64,000 nucleotides of DNA from JAVBNA01 sp031551875. Its GTDB lineage: Bacteria > Bacillota > Clostridia > Oscillospirales > Acutalibacteraceae. This document shows positions 19,437 through 27,954 of the stretch, one piece after another (the first letter of the stretch is position 1; each line of letters starts with the position of its first letter). Both the position numbers and the translations under genes were made by a program. The notes beneath the pieces are model-generated. The model searched no databases. It was not told the DNA's origin and saw nothing but the letters and a program-made list of their open reading frames with translations. The stretch spans positions 1-64,000 of the forward strand of contig JAVBNA010000012.1 of NCBI GenBank assembly GCA_031551875.1. Direction: 5' to 3'.

Positions 19437-22400
19437 ATGAACTTTTTTATTGACGCACTGAAACCCATTCCCGAATATCACACCCTGTTGTCGGGCGTGG
19501 CGGCGAAAAAGCTGCCCGCCTCGGTGACGGGGCTTTCGGCGATCCATAAAGCTCACCTGATTCAGGCGCTGTCGGGCGAGACGGGCCGCCCGGCGTTTGT
19601 GCTGGCAGGGGACGCCGCCGCGGCGGCGCGGCTGTGTGAGGACTTAAACGCCATGGGCGGGCGCGCGGCGCTGTATCCCTACCGTGATTTTTCCTTCCGC
19701 GACGTCGAGAGCATGTCGCGCGAATATGAGCACCAGCGTCTGCACACCCTGTCGCGGCTGCTGCACGGCGACTGCACGGCGGTGGTGGCGTGTCTCGACG
19801 CCGCCAGTCAGCTGACCATCCCGCCGGAGGAGCTGTCCCGGCGGCTGTTGACCATTAAAGCGGGGCAGAGCCTGACGCCCCAGCGGGCAGCCGAGGTGCT
19901 GCTTGCGTTGGGCTATGTGCGCTATGACCAGATTGAAGGGCCGGGACAGTTCGCCGTCCGCGGCGGCATCCTCGACTTCTTCACCCCCGACGCCCCCGCC
20001 CCCGTGCGTGCGGAGTTCTGGGGGGACGAGGTGGACACCCTGTCCTACTTTGACATCGAGTCTCAGCGCCGCACCGATCCCGTGGACGTTATCACGCTCG
20101 CTCCCTCCGCCGAGGTTATTCTGGATGACAAGGATTTGCTTAGTGTGCGCGTCGAGGAACTTGCCGCCGGGCTCAGGGGAAAGGCGGCGGCAAAGGCGAA
20201 GGAAAAGCTTGCGCATGAGACGCAGAAGCTGCGCGACGGGCTGCATATCGGCAACGCCGACAAATTCCTCCCGCTGCTCTACGGAGGGACGGCGTCGCTG
20301 TTTGATTACATCGGCGAGGAGTTTCTCGTCTTTGTCTCCGAGGAGGCGAAGGCCAAGGAGCAGCTGCGCAGTACGCTGTGGCAAAACGGCGAGGATCTGA
20401 AGGACTACCTGGAGGAGGGAGTGCTGTGCAAGGGACTGGACTGCTACACCCGCGACTGGATTGACGCGCTGGCCTTTTTCGGGGCGCGCGGCGCGATCTA
20501 TGTCGAGACCTTTGCCCGCGGCGTTTATGAGACGCCGGTGCGCACCGCGCTGCACATGACCGCGCGGGGGCTGTCGTCGTGGAGCGGCGCGCTTGCCCAC
20601 CTGACCGAGGATCTCGACTCCATGCGCGGACGGGGCTTCACCTGTGTGGTGCTGGCGGGGACAACCCGCGCGGCGCAGGCGGTGGAAAAGGATCTGTGCG
20701 CACAGGGCTATGAAGCCAAATACGAAGCCCATGCGACCCACGTGCCGCCCGGCGCGCTGCTGGTCACCGAGGGAAACCTGTCGGCGGGCTTTGAATATCC
20801 GTCGGCTAAATTTGCCCTGATCGCCTATGGGCGTCCCGCCGCGTCCCCGCAGAAAGCGCGGCGCAAAAAGCAGAAGCATACCCAGGACATCTATGCGCTG
20901 TCCGAGCTGTCGCCCGGCGATCTCGTGGTGCACACCTCCCACGGCATCGGACAGTTCGACGGCATTCACAAGCTGCTGTTTGAGGGCGTGACCAAGGACT
21001 ACATCAAAATCCGCTATGCCAAGTCGGATATTCTCTATGTGCCGGTCACCCAGCTCGACCTGGTGTCCAAATACATCGGCCCGCGCGAGGATGCGGGCGT
21101 CAAGCTGGGCCGTCTGGGCGGCGAGCAGTGGCAGAAGGCCAAGGCGCGGGTGCGCCTTGCGGTCAAGGACATGGCCAAGGATTTGATCAAGCTGTACGCA
21201 GAGCGGCAGAACGCAATTGGCCACGCCTTTGCCCCCGACACCGAGTGGCAGCGCGATTTTGAAGCGCACTTTGAATACGACGAAACGCACGATCAGCTGC
21301 GCTGCATCGAGGAGATCAAGGAGGACATGGAAAAGCCCTCGCCGATGGATCGCCTGCTGTGCGGCGACGTGGGCTTCGGCAAGACCGAGGTGGCGCTGCG
21401 CGCCGCCTTCAAGTGTGTGTCCGATTCAATGCAGTGCGCGATGCTGGTGCCCACGACCATTCTTGCGTGGCAGCATTACCAAACGGTGACCCGCCGTATG
21501 GAGGCCTTCCCCGTGCGGGTGGAGCTGCTGTCCCGCTTCCGCAGCCCCAAGCAGCAGAACGAGATTATCAAAAAAGTCAAAAACGGCGAGGTGGACATTG
21601 TGATCGGCACCCACCGGCTGGTGTCCAAGGACGTTTCCTTCAAAAATCTGGGGCTTGTGGTTGTGGACGAGGAGCAGCGTTTCGGCGTCGCGCAGAAGGA
21701 AAAACTCAAGAACCTTGTCAAGAATGTCGATTCGCTCACCCTGTCCGCCACTCCCATTCCGCGCACCCTCAACATGGCGCTGTCGGGCATCCGCGACATG
21801 TCGGTCATCGAGGAGGCGCCCCAGGACCGCCACCCCGTTCAGACCTATGTGCTGGAGTATGACGCGGGCATCGTGCTCGAAGCGATCAAAAAGGAACTGC
21901 GCCGCGGCGGGCAGTGCTATTACCTGCACAACGCCGTTGAGTCGATTGAGACGGTGGCCGCGCGTCTGGGCGCCCAGCTGCCCGGCGTGCGCATCGGCGT
22001 GGGGCACGGTAAAATGGGCCAGGAGGAGCTGTCCGCCGTGTGGCAGCGCCTTATTGAACACGAGATCGACGTTTTGGTGTGCACCACCATCATTGAGGCG
22101 GGGGTGGACGTCCCCAACTGCAATACGCTGATCATTGATCACGCCGACCGCATGGGGCTTTCCCAGCTGCATCAGCTGCGCGGGCGGGTGGGGCGTTCAG
22201 GGCGCAGGGCCTACGCCTATTTCACCTTCACGCGCGGCAAGGTGCTTTCCGACATCGCGCAGAAGCGCCTGACCGCCATCCGCGAATTCACCGAGTTCGG
22301 ATCCGGCTTCAAAATCGCGATGCGCGACCTGGAGATCCGCGGTGCGGGCAACGTGCTGGGCGCGGAGCAGCACGGGCACATGGAGGCGGTGGGCTATGAC

Positions 22401-22961
22401 ATGTATTTAAAGCTGCTTGCCGAGGCGGTTGCTTTAGAGAAAGGCGAGATTCCGCAGGAAAACGTAGAATGCCTTGTGGACATCCAGATTGAAGCGCACA
22501 TCCCCGAATCCTATATTGAAAGCCTGCACCAACGGTTGGACGTCTACCGCCGCATCGCGGACATCCGTTCGGATGAAGATTCGCTCGACGTCACCGACGA
22601 ATTGATCGATCGCTTCGGCGAGCCGCCCGCCGCCGTGCGGGGGCTGATTGAGGTGGCGCTGCTCAGAAACCGCGCCGCCGCCTACGGCATCACCGAGATC
22701 AAGCAGCAGGGGGCAAACCTCCTGATTTACCAGCAGAGCATGGACATGCGGCTGATCGCGCTGCTGTGCGGGCGCATGAAAGGGCGGGTGCTCATGAACG
22801 CCGGAGGCAAGGAGACGAAGGGGTATCTTTCGGTCAAATGCCGGAGGGATTCCATCTCGACGCTGCGGGAGACACTCGCCCATATGGATGAGGTTCGGGA
22901 ATTTCTTTCGGCGGCCGTGGCGGGAGAAGGGAGAAAACCCGAAGAAAATGAAATAAAATGA
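19437..22961 (+). CDS. mfd: Transcription-repair coupling factor
   Basis: 1174 aa, normal length. Mfd displaces stalled RNA polymerase and recruits UvrA. Order: UvrB-like N-terminal region, RNAP-interaction domain around SPGDLVVHTSHGIGQF, RecG-like translocase with Walker A GDVGFGKTEVALRA and a DEEQ box (VVDEEQRFGV), helicase C domain with TTIIEAGVDVPNCNT and QLRGRVGRSGRRAYAYF, and the C-terminal UvrA-binding inhibitory domain. It starts 12 nt after pth with a GAGGGAAGC site. The long minus-strand frames inside it are codon-bias shadows. Confidence 0.97.
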   Translation: MNFFIDALKPIPEYHTLLSGVAAKKLPASVTGLSAIHKAHLIQALSGETGRPAFVLAGDAAAAARLCEDLNAMGGRAALYPYRDFSFRDVESMSREYEHQRLHTLSRLLHGDCTAVVACLDAASQLTIPPEELSRRLLTIKAGQSLTPQRAAEVLLALGYVRYDQIEGPGQFAVRGGILDFFTPDAPAPVRAEFWGDEVDTLSYFDIESQRRTDPVDVITLAPSAEVILDDKDLLSVRVEELAAGLRGKAAAKAKEKLAHETQKLRDGLHIGNADKFLPLLYGGTASLFDYIGEEFLVFVSEEAKAKEQLRSTLWQNGEDLKDYLEEGVLCKGLDCYTRDWIDALAFFGARGAIYVETFARGVYETPVRTALHMTARGLSSWSGALAHLTEDLDSMRGRGFTCVVLAGTTRAAQAVEKDLCAQGYEAKYEAHATHVPPGALLVTEGNLSAGFEYPSAKFALIAYGRPAASPQKARRKKQKHTQDIYALSELSPGDLVVHTSHGIGQFDGIHKLLFEGVTKDYIKIRYAKSDILYVPVTQLDLVSKYIGPREDAGVKLGRLGGEQWQKAKARVRLAVKDMAKDLIKLYAERQNAIGHAFAPDTEWQRDFEAHFEYDETHDQLRCIEEIKEDMEKPSPMDRLLCGDVGFGKTEVALRAAFKCVSDSMQCAMLVPTTILAWQHYQTVTRRMEAFPVRVELLSRFRSPKQQNEIIKKVKNGEVDIVIGTHRLVSKDVSFKNLGLVVVDEEQRFGVAQKEKLKNLVKNVDSLTLSATPIPRTLNMALSGIRDMSVIEEAPQDRHPVQTYVLEYDAGIVLEAIKKELRRGGQCYYLHNAVESIETVAARLGAQLPGVRIGVGHGKMGQEELSAVWQRLIEHEIDVLVCTTIIEAGVDVPNCNTLIIDHADRMGLSQLHQLRGRVGRSGRRAYAYFTFTRGKVLSDIAQKRLTAIREFTEFGSGFKIAMRDLEIRGAGNVLGAEQHGHMEAVGYDMYLKLLAEAVALEKGEIPQENVECLVDIQIEAHIPESYIESLHQRLDVYRRIADIRSDEDSLDVTDELIDRFGEPPAAVRGLIEVALLRNRAAAYGITEIKQQGANLLIYQQSMDMRLIALLCGRMKGRVLMNAGGKETKGYLSVKCRRDSISTLRETLAHMDEVREFLSAAVAGEGRKPEENEIK

Positions 22962-22990
22962 TGGACAATTGGGCATGTTTTGTGTATAAT
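22962..22990 (+). promoter_or_regulatory. Promoter of the foldase-like lipoprotein gene
   Basis: TGGACA (22962-22967), 17-nt spacer, TATAAT (22985-22990). It begins directly after the mfd stop and lies about 135 nt upstream of the next ATG, so that gene has its own promoter. Confidence 0.75.
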
Positions 22991-23123
22991 CCTATTTGTA
23001 TCTTTAGAATCTGTAGTCGGTTCTAAAAAGGCGCGTTGAAAATTGGACCATTGTTCCAAATCTTCAACACCACCATAAAAAATATTTCGGCGTGCTGTCC
23101 GAGCTCGCCAAGGAGGAAACAAA

Positions 23124-24296
23124 ATGAAAACGGTAAAACGTGCAGCGGCGGCGCTTTCTGCGCTTATAATGACGATTTCTCTGGCAAGCTGCGGACAGGA
23201 CGCCTCTTGGATTGCCAAAAAAGGTGACACCACCATTCCGGTGGGTGTTTACATCTACTATCTGGACAGTGCGGCCAACGAGGCCAAAACACTGGTGGCC
23301 GACCCCACCGTCGAAGTGATGAAGCAGAAAGTAGAGGATCAGGACGCCAGAGAGTGGATGCTCAATACAGCCAAGGAAAACGTACAGAGAATGATCGCGG
23401 CGGACGAGTGGATGGCCGAGCTCAAGGTAGAAATGGACGCCGAGGAGAAGAAAAATGCCCAGCTGACGGTTGACCAGTACTGGGATCAGTACGGCGCGAA
23501 GGATAACTACGAAAAGATGGGCGTCGCCAAGACCTCCTTCCAGTCGGCCTATTACCAGTCGGTCAAGGAATCGTCGATTTTTAAGGCGATCTACGACAAG
23601 GGCGGCAGCAAAGAGGTGTCCCAGGCTGACATTGAGAAATATTATGTGGAAAACTATTACAACATCTCGGTGATTTCTGTCGCGCTGACCGATTCCGAAA
23701 CGCAGGAAGCGATCCCGGATGCAGAGAAAACCGCCCTGCAGACCAAGTTTGCCGAGTATAAAACCCAGCTTGAGGGCGGCAAGACCTTTGCCGAGCTGGA
23801 GACAGCCCATACGACGGAGAACGCGGGAAAGGCCGACGATGAGCAGGACGGCATCACCTTTGGCGCAGGTCTCGACAACCCGATTGAAAAAGACACGACC
23901 GACGAAAACACCAAGGCCATTCAGGCCATGAAGACAGGCGAAATCAAGGTCATCAACGACGGCAGCTATCTCTACCTGATCGTGAAGAACGACGTGGAAA
24001 AGAACAAGACCGCGTTTTACAACGATGACAGCAAACGCATCAACATCGTGACTGAGCTTAAAAACGAAGAATTCCAGAAGGAGCTTGACACGAGAGCCGA
24101 AAAGCTTGAGGGCGTTACCTTCAACCAGGCGGCTCTGAACAAGTATCAGCCCAAGAACCCGCCGGTGGATGAGCCCAGCTCGTCTGTGCCTGCGGCTTCG
24201 ACCGCTTCGGTTGCGAGCACCGAAGCGACGGCCTCCACGCCGGAGAGTGACGCCTCGGTTGCCTCCACGGCGGACGGCAGTTCCTCCGCCGCATAA
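23124..24296 (+). CDS. Foldase-like (PrsA/SurA-type) lipoprotein
   Basis: 390 aa. An N-terminal lipoprotein signal ends in LASC with cysteine about residue 23. The body is helical and charged, with a SurA/PrsA-like chaperone region, and a part around 190-285 (YYNISVISVALTDSETQEAI..., then FAELETAHTTENAGKADD) that resembles a parvulin-type PPIase with weak active-site conservation. The C-terminal 45 residues form a low-complexity Ser/Ala/Thr/Pro tail (SSSVPAASTASVASTEATA). It probably acts outside the membrane in folding secreted proteins. Position downstream of mfd agrees with PrsA-like genes in Clostridia. A divergent parvulin is likely, but activity is uncertain. Confidence 0.7.
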   Translation: MKTVKRAAAALSALIMTISLASCGQDASWIAKKGDTTIPVGVYIYYLDSAANEAKTLVADPTVEVMKQKVEDQDAREWMLNTAKENVQRMIAADEWMAELKVEMDAEEKKNAQLTVDQYWDQYGAKDNYEKMGVAKTSFQSAYYQSVKESSIFKAIYDKGGSKEVSQADIEKYYVENYYNISVISVALTDSETQEAIPDAEKTALQTKFAEYKTQLEGGKTFAELETAHTTENAGKADDEQDGITFGAGLDNPIEKDTTDENTKAIQAMKTGEIKVINDGSYLYLIVKNDVEKNKTAFYNDDSKRINIVTELKNEEFQKELDTRAEKLEGVTFNQAALNKYQPKNPPVDEPSSSVPAASTASVASTEATASTPESDASVASTADGSSSAA

Positions 24297-24362
24297 GCAT
24301 GAGAATAGGCCGCGCCCCTTGCTGTGAACCGAACCCCGAAAAACGGACATTGAGAAAAAACG

Positions 24363-24400
24363 CCCCCTATTGTAGAATGGAAACAAGCTACAATAGGGGG
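24363..24400 (+). repeat. 13-bp inverted repeat upstream of the IS3 fragment
   Basis: CCCCCTATTGTAG (24363-24375) is the exact reverse complement of CTACAATAGGGGG (24388-24400). It lies 8 nt before the ATG of the IS3-like OrfA fragment. It may be an IS-associated hairpin that blocks read-through into the transposase. Confidence 0.55.
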
Positions 24401-24407
24401 AATTTTG

Positions 24408-24566
24408 ATGGGAAAGCACTTTGGGGAAGAAATTATCGGGGCCGTATTGGAAAAACGTAAAGCGGGAAAGACCCCGGGAAAGACCCTAAGAGAAATTGGA
24501 AATGAATTCGGATTAACAAAAGAGCAAATATGTCATGATGCACACCGCTTTCAAGCAAGCCTATGA
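24408..24566 (+). pseudogene. IS3-family OrfA-like fragment
   Basis: An ATG-started frame encodes GKHFGEEIIGAVLEKRKAGK and then a helix-turn-helix TLREIGNEFGLTKEQI typical of IS3-family OrfA; it then runs out of frame into the following integrase and stops at 24566. Only about 42 residues are IS-like. No OrfB follows. The IS end has fused to the middle of the integrase gene. Confidence 0.65.
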
Positions 24567-25272
24567 AAACGGGCTGATTGCCAAGAACTTTCTGGATCTC
24601 GTGAAGCTGCCCAAGGTTGTCCGCACAGAAATGCGGGTGCTGACGCTGGAGGAGCATCAGCGGCTGTATGAAACCATTCAAAACAGTGACGAACGGTACA
24701 AGGTCGGCGTGTTACTCTGTCTGGCAACCGGCATCCGAGTTGGAGAATTGGTCGGGCTGCAATGGCGGGACATTGATTTTGAAGCCAGGATGATGCGCAT
24801 CCGGCGAACACTCAACCGGCTGCCCGCGATGGATCAAAGGGAACGTAAGACTGAAATTGTCATCGGCGTACCCAAGAGTGACAAGTCCCCGCGGGATATT
24901 CCGCTTCCGGCTTTCCTGATTCCCCACTTGGGCGAATACAGGGCTGAACGGGAACGCGAAAAAGATCTTGTCGAAGAAGAGTATGACCCGCGCGGGTTTA
25001 TCATCTGTAATGAACTGGGTAACCCGGTAGAACCCCGCACCATGCAGGATACATTTAAGAGGCTTTTAGGAGCCGCGAACATTAAGAACGCCAATTTTCA
25101 CTGTACCCGTCACACCTTTGCGACCCGTGCCATTGAAAACGGCATGGAGGTCAAAACCCTCAGCGAAATCCTGGGTCACGCCGACGTCAGCACGACGCTC
25201 AACCGATATGCCCACTCTCTGCCGGAGCAGAAACGCAAAATGATGGAGATGATGGGCGCATTTTATGGGTAA
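24535..25272 (+). pseudogene. Tyrosine integrase lacking its N-terminal half
   Basis: 245 codons encode the last core-binding helix (AFKQAYENGLIAKNF) and a complete catalytic domain: R in ATGIRVGEL, HCTRHTF, LGHADV and the tyrosine in LNRYAHS. The arm-binding domain and most of the core-binding domain are missing, replaced by the IS3 fragment. The first ATG is an internal methionine, so the product is probably non-functional. Gene order shows an earlier integrated element near mfd/prsA whose other parts are lost. Confidence 0.8.
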
Positions 25273-25387
25273 GACTGACCAAAATTGACCGTACGCATGA
25301 CCGTAAACAAAAAAATCGGCAGGGATAACCCTTACCGATAAAAGCAATTATACGCTATGAAACTGGATAAAACCAGATGAACCTCGA

Positions 25388-25618
25388 ATGCCAGAACAGG
25401 GCATCCAGCCTGTTATCATCACGATTCTTGCCGAGCCCTCGCTGTGCGGCGATGTCAATCTGGACAGAAAAATCGACTTGGCGGACGCCATTGTGTTGAT
25501 GCAGTACCTCGCGGGAGGCAAAGAGCTCGCACCCCGCCAGCTTAAGGGGGCCGACGTCAACAAAGACGGCAAAGTCAATGTCCGCGACGTGACAATCATC
25601 ATGCAGATGTGTCTCTAA
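25388..25618 (+). pseudogene. Orphan type I dockerin (C-terminal remnant)
   Basis: 76 codons. About residues 20-76 are a complete dockerin with two calcium-binding loops (CGDVNLDRKIDLADAI and GADVNKDGKVNVRDVT) and the terminal IMQMCL. The last 20 residues are almost the same as those of the GH2 protein dockerin (ADVNKDGRVNVGDVTIIMQMCL there). No signal peptide or catalytic domain is present and the frame begins without a ribosome site. It is best explained as the tail of a lost dockerin enzyme. Confidence 0.75.
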
Positions 25619-25750
25619 TCACATATTTTCCCGCGTAACACCGCCAAACAGCCATTTTATCACTTTCCCCAAAACCAAAAGCCGCCGGCTGCCGTAACAT
25701 GCCGCTTTTGAGATTTGACACGCAAAATGCGTTGAAAAAATATTTTCATG

Positions 25751-25779
25751 TTGACATACGCCCTGGTTTAGTATATGAT
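25751..25779 (+). promoter_or_regulatory. Promoter of the NusG-II/Gx/ApbE operon
   Basis: TTGACA (25751-25756), 17-nt spacer, TATGAT (25774-25779), about 205 nt before the first gene of the AT-rich operon. The long leader (25780-25985) holds no recognised riboswitch. Confidence 0.65.
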
Positions 25780-25985
25780 TCAGTTTGGGATATGATTTTC
25801 TTTTTTTACACATAGGATATCAACAGTTATTACGAAGCGTTACCCATTCAGGCATCCTATGCGCTTGCATGATACTGATAAAGTTGCATTTTTACATTTG
25901 TGATCGTCAAACCAAAATACAAGCTTGCAGATGAATTCACAAAATCAACGCAGTACCGGCAACCTCAGAAAGGTGATTTTACTAA

Positions 25986-26363
25986 TTGGCCAGAGCATTT
26001 TTCAAAAAGAAAGATTTTATCATTATAATAGCGTTATTAGTTGTAAGTATATCCACGTTCTATTTTTTTTATACAAATAAAAGTGAAAGTGTCATGGCAT
26101 CAATCTATGTTGATAACCAGATTTATAAGATAATTGATTTATCGCAAAAAAAAGAAACTTTAATACTTATTGAAAATAAACCCGATGTTCAGATAAAAAC
26201 TACCGTGAATGGAGAAATAGCGTTTGTAAAATCCGATTGCCCAGATAAAATTTGTATTCATACCGGCGCAATAAAAAGATCCGGTCAAAGCGCGGCTTGT
26301 TTGCCGAATGGTGTTGTAATCATTCTAAATTCCAAAGAGGATGGCTTGGATGGAGCTGTTTAA
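25986..26363 (+). CDS. NusG domain II-like membrane protein
   Basis: 125 aa. TTG start with AAAGGTG 10 nt upstream. One N-terminal membrane segment (about 11-28) and an extracytoplasmic domain with DCPDKICIHTGAIKRSGQSAACLPNGVVI, the signature of the NusG-II family, with conserved cysteines. These proteins are coded next to Gx transporters and ApbE in many Firmicutes and are connected to flavin or electron-transfer loci; the molecular role is not established. It overlaps the next gene by 23 nt. Confidence 0.8.
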   Translation: MARAFFKKKDFIIIIALLVVSISTFYFFYTNKSESVMASIYVDNQIYKIIDLSQKKETLILIENKPDVQIKTTVNGEIAFVKSDCPDKICIHTGAIKRSGQSAACLPNGVVIILNSKEDGLDGAV

Positions 26364-26871
26364 CAAAAAGATATTACGATTAACAATGCTTTCAATGCTT
26401 TTTGCACTGACGCTTATCATTTCTTATATAGAAAGTATAGTTATTCCGCCGTTGCCAATACCGGGGGCACGATTAGGGCTTTCAAATATAATCCTTATGT
26501 TTGTTTTGTTAAAGATTGATTTGAAAAGCTCTTACATTATCATGGTTTTAAAGTGTTTGTTTATTATTATGACAAAAGGTTTGTTTACGGCATCAGTGAG
26601 CTTGTGCGGAACTTTTTTGTCGCTAACCGTCATGTATTTGCTGATGTTACTTTTTAGAGATAAAATATCGGTTTTGATTTTAAGCATTTTGGGAGCAATT
26701 TTTCACAATATTGGTCAACTTGTTTTTGTGACAATAGCATATGATACATTGGGCTTTTTATGGACGCTTCCGATTCTTGTTGCTATAGCCGTGTTTACGG
26801 GAACCTTTACTGCGTTACTGATGAAATTGTTAGACCCATATTTAAAATCTTTTGTAAGGAAGAATAAATGA
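26341..26871 (+). CDS. Gx transporter family membrane protein
   Basis: 176 aa, about five or six membrane segments. ALTLIISYIESIVIPPLPIPGARLGLSNIILMFVLLKIDL is the family signature; such proteins are often annotated as heptaprenyl diphosphate synthase component I but are membrane transporters or carriers of the ECF-S-like type. The start overlaps the previous gene and an in-frame ATG at 26350 is an alternative. The stop overlaps the ApbE gene by 4 nt (ATGA). Its substrate is unknown; a flavin or quinone-precursor role is suggested only by context. Confidence 0.8.
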   Translation: MAWMELFNKKILRLTMLSMLFALTLIISYIESIVIPPLPIPGARLGLSNIILMFVLLKIDLKSSYIIMVLKCLFIIMTKGLFTASVSLCGTFLSLTVMYLLMLLFRDKISVLILSILGAIFHNIGQLVFVTIAYDTLGFLWTLPILVAIAVFTGTFTALLMKLLDPYLKSFVRKNK

Positions 26872-27911
26872 AAAAAACGATAACTTTACTTTTAATCGTA
26901 ACCCTGGCCTTTACATTTGTTTCCTGTAGCGGAAAAGAAGGCGCCAAACAAAAATTTGAACAAACCTACACAGGCTGTTTTGATACGTTGACCATCATTT
27001 CAGGCTACGAAAAAAGTGAACAGGACTTTACAGGAAACTTTCATAAAATTATTGATCAGCTTAAAATATATTCAAAAGAATATGACATTTATAATAATTA
27101 CGAAGGCATCAATAACATTAAAACCATAAACGATAATGCCGGAAAAGAAAAAATAAGGGTTTCAAAAGATATAATAAATCTTTTGAAGTTTTCTAAAGAA
27201 ATGTACGGAAAATCCAGACAGAAATTAAACATTGCTATGGGCAGTGTTTTGGTTATCTGGAAAAAATATCGTGATGACGCCAACAATAACGGCCGCATAA
27301 GTATCCCCTCGCCGGAGGAATTGACGGAAGCGTCACAGCATACCGATATCAACAAGCTTATCATAAACGAGGAAGAAAACACAGTTTTTCTGGAAGACCC
27401 AAACATGAGCCTGGATGTAGGCGCCGTTGCCAAGGGGTATGCTTCAGAGCTGTTAATGGATTTCTGCAAAAAGAATAATATTGATAACTACTTAATCAAC
27501 CTTGGCGGAAATGTACGGGCGGTTGGCGTAAAACCGGACGGTAAACCGTGGAAGATAGGCATTGCCGACCCTCTGGCTCCTTCCTCGGTCATATATAATA
27601 GTAAGGTTTATGATGCCACCTTGGTAACAAGCGGTGACTACGAGCGATACTATGAATGCAACGGCAAACGATATCATCATATCATTGATCCGCAGACACT
27701 CTATCCCAGTGAAACCTTTTCCTCGGTAACAATTTATGCCGAGGATAGTGGTATAGCAGAAATATTATCAACGACTTTATTTATCGTTTCTCTAGAAGAA
27801 GGCAAAAAAATTCTGAAAGATTTTTCAGACGTGTCTGTGCTTTGGATATGCAAAGACGGACGCGTGGAAACCTTTGGCGAAATGTCTGATTTATTACAAA
27901 TCAGCAATTAA
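26868..27911 (+). CDS. apbE: FAD:protein FMN transferase lipoprotein
   Basis: 347 aa. Lipoprotein signal with VSC lipobox (Cys about 20). ApbE transfers FMN from FAD to Ser/Thr of target proteins, on the outer face of the membrane. Visible motifs: LDVGAVAKGYASELL, INLGGNVRAVGVKPDGKPW, TSGDYERYYE and YHHIIDPQTLYP, including the metal-binding Asp/Thr positions. The gene is part of the overlapping NusG-II/Gx operon. No FMN-binding protein with a clear FMNylation motif is encoded beside it, so its substrate lies elsewhere or is unusual. Confidence 0.92.
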   Translation: MKKTITLLLIVTLAFTFVSCSGKEGAKQKFEQTYTGCFDTLTIISGYEKSEQDFTGNFHKIIDQLKIYSKEYDIYNNYEGINNIKTINDNAGKEKIRVSKDIINLLKFSKEMYGKSRQKLNIAMGSVLVIWKKYRDDANNNGRISIPSPEELTEASQHTDINKLIINEEENTVFLEDPNMSLDVGAVAKGYASELLMDFCKKNNIDNYLINLGGNVRAVGVKPDGKPWKIGIADPLAPSSVIYNSKVYDATLVTSGDYERYYECNGKRYHHIIDPQTLYPSETFSSVTIYAEDSGIAEILSTTLFIVSLEEGKKILKDFSDVSVLWICKDGRVETFGEMSDLLQISN

Positions 27912-27954
27912 CATAAGCAGCTGTAAATATTGTTGACTGGAGAGGGAATAAAAT

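Noticed and set aside
19644..21290. 548-codon minus-strand frame within mfd
   Set aside because: Shadow of mfd; same codon-bias reason.
25315..25339. Terminator after the truncated integrase
   Set aside because: A stem ATCGG-AGGG/CCCT-CCGAT exists, but the T-run is only on the minus strand where no gene ends, so I did not list it as a feature.
25780..25985. Riboswitch (for example FMN type) in front of the ApbE operon
   Set aside because: No conserved FMN-element boxes could be read in the leader.
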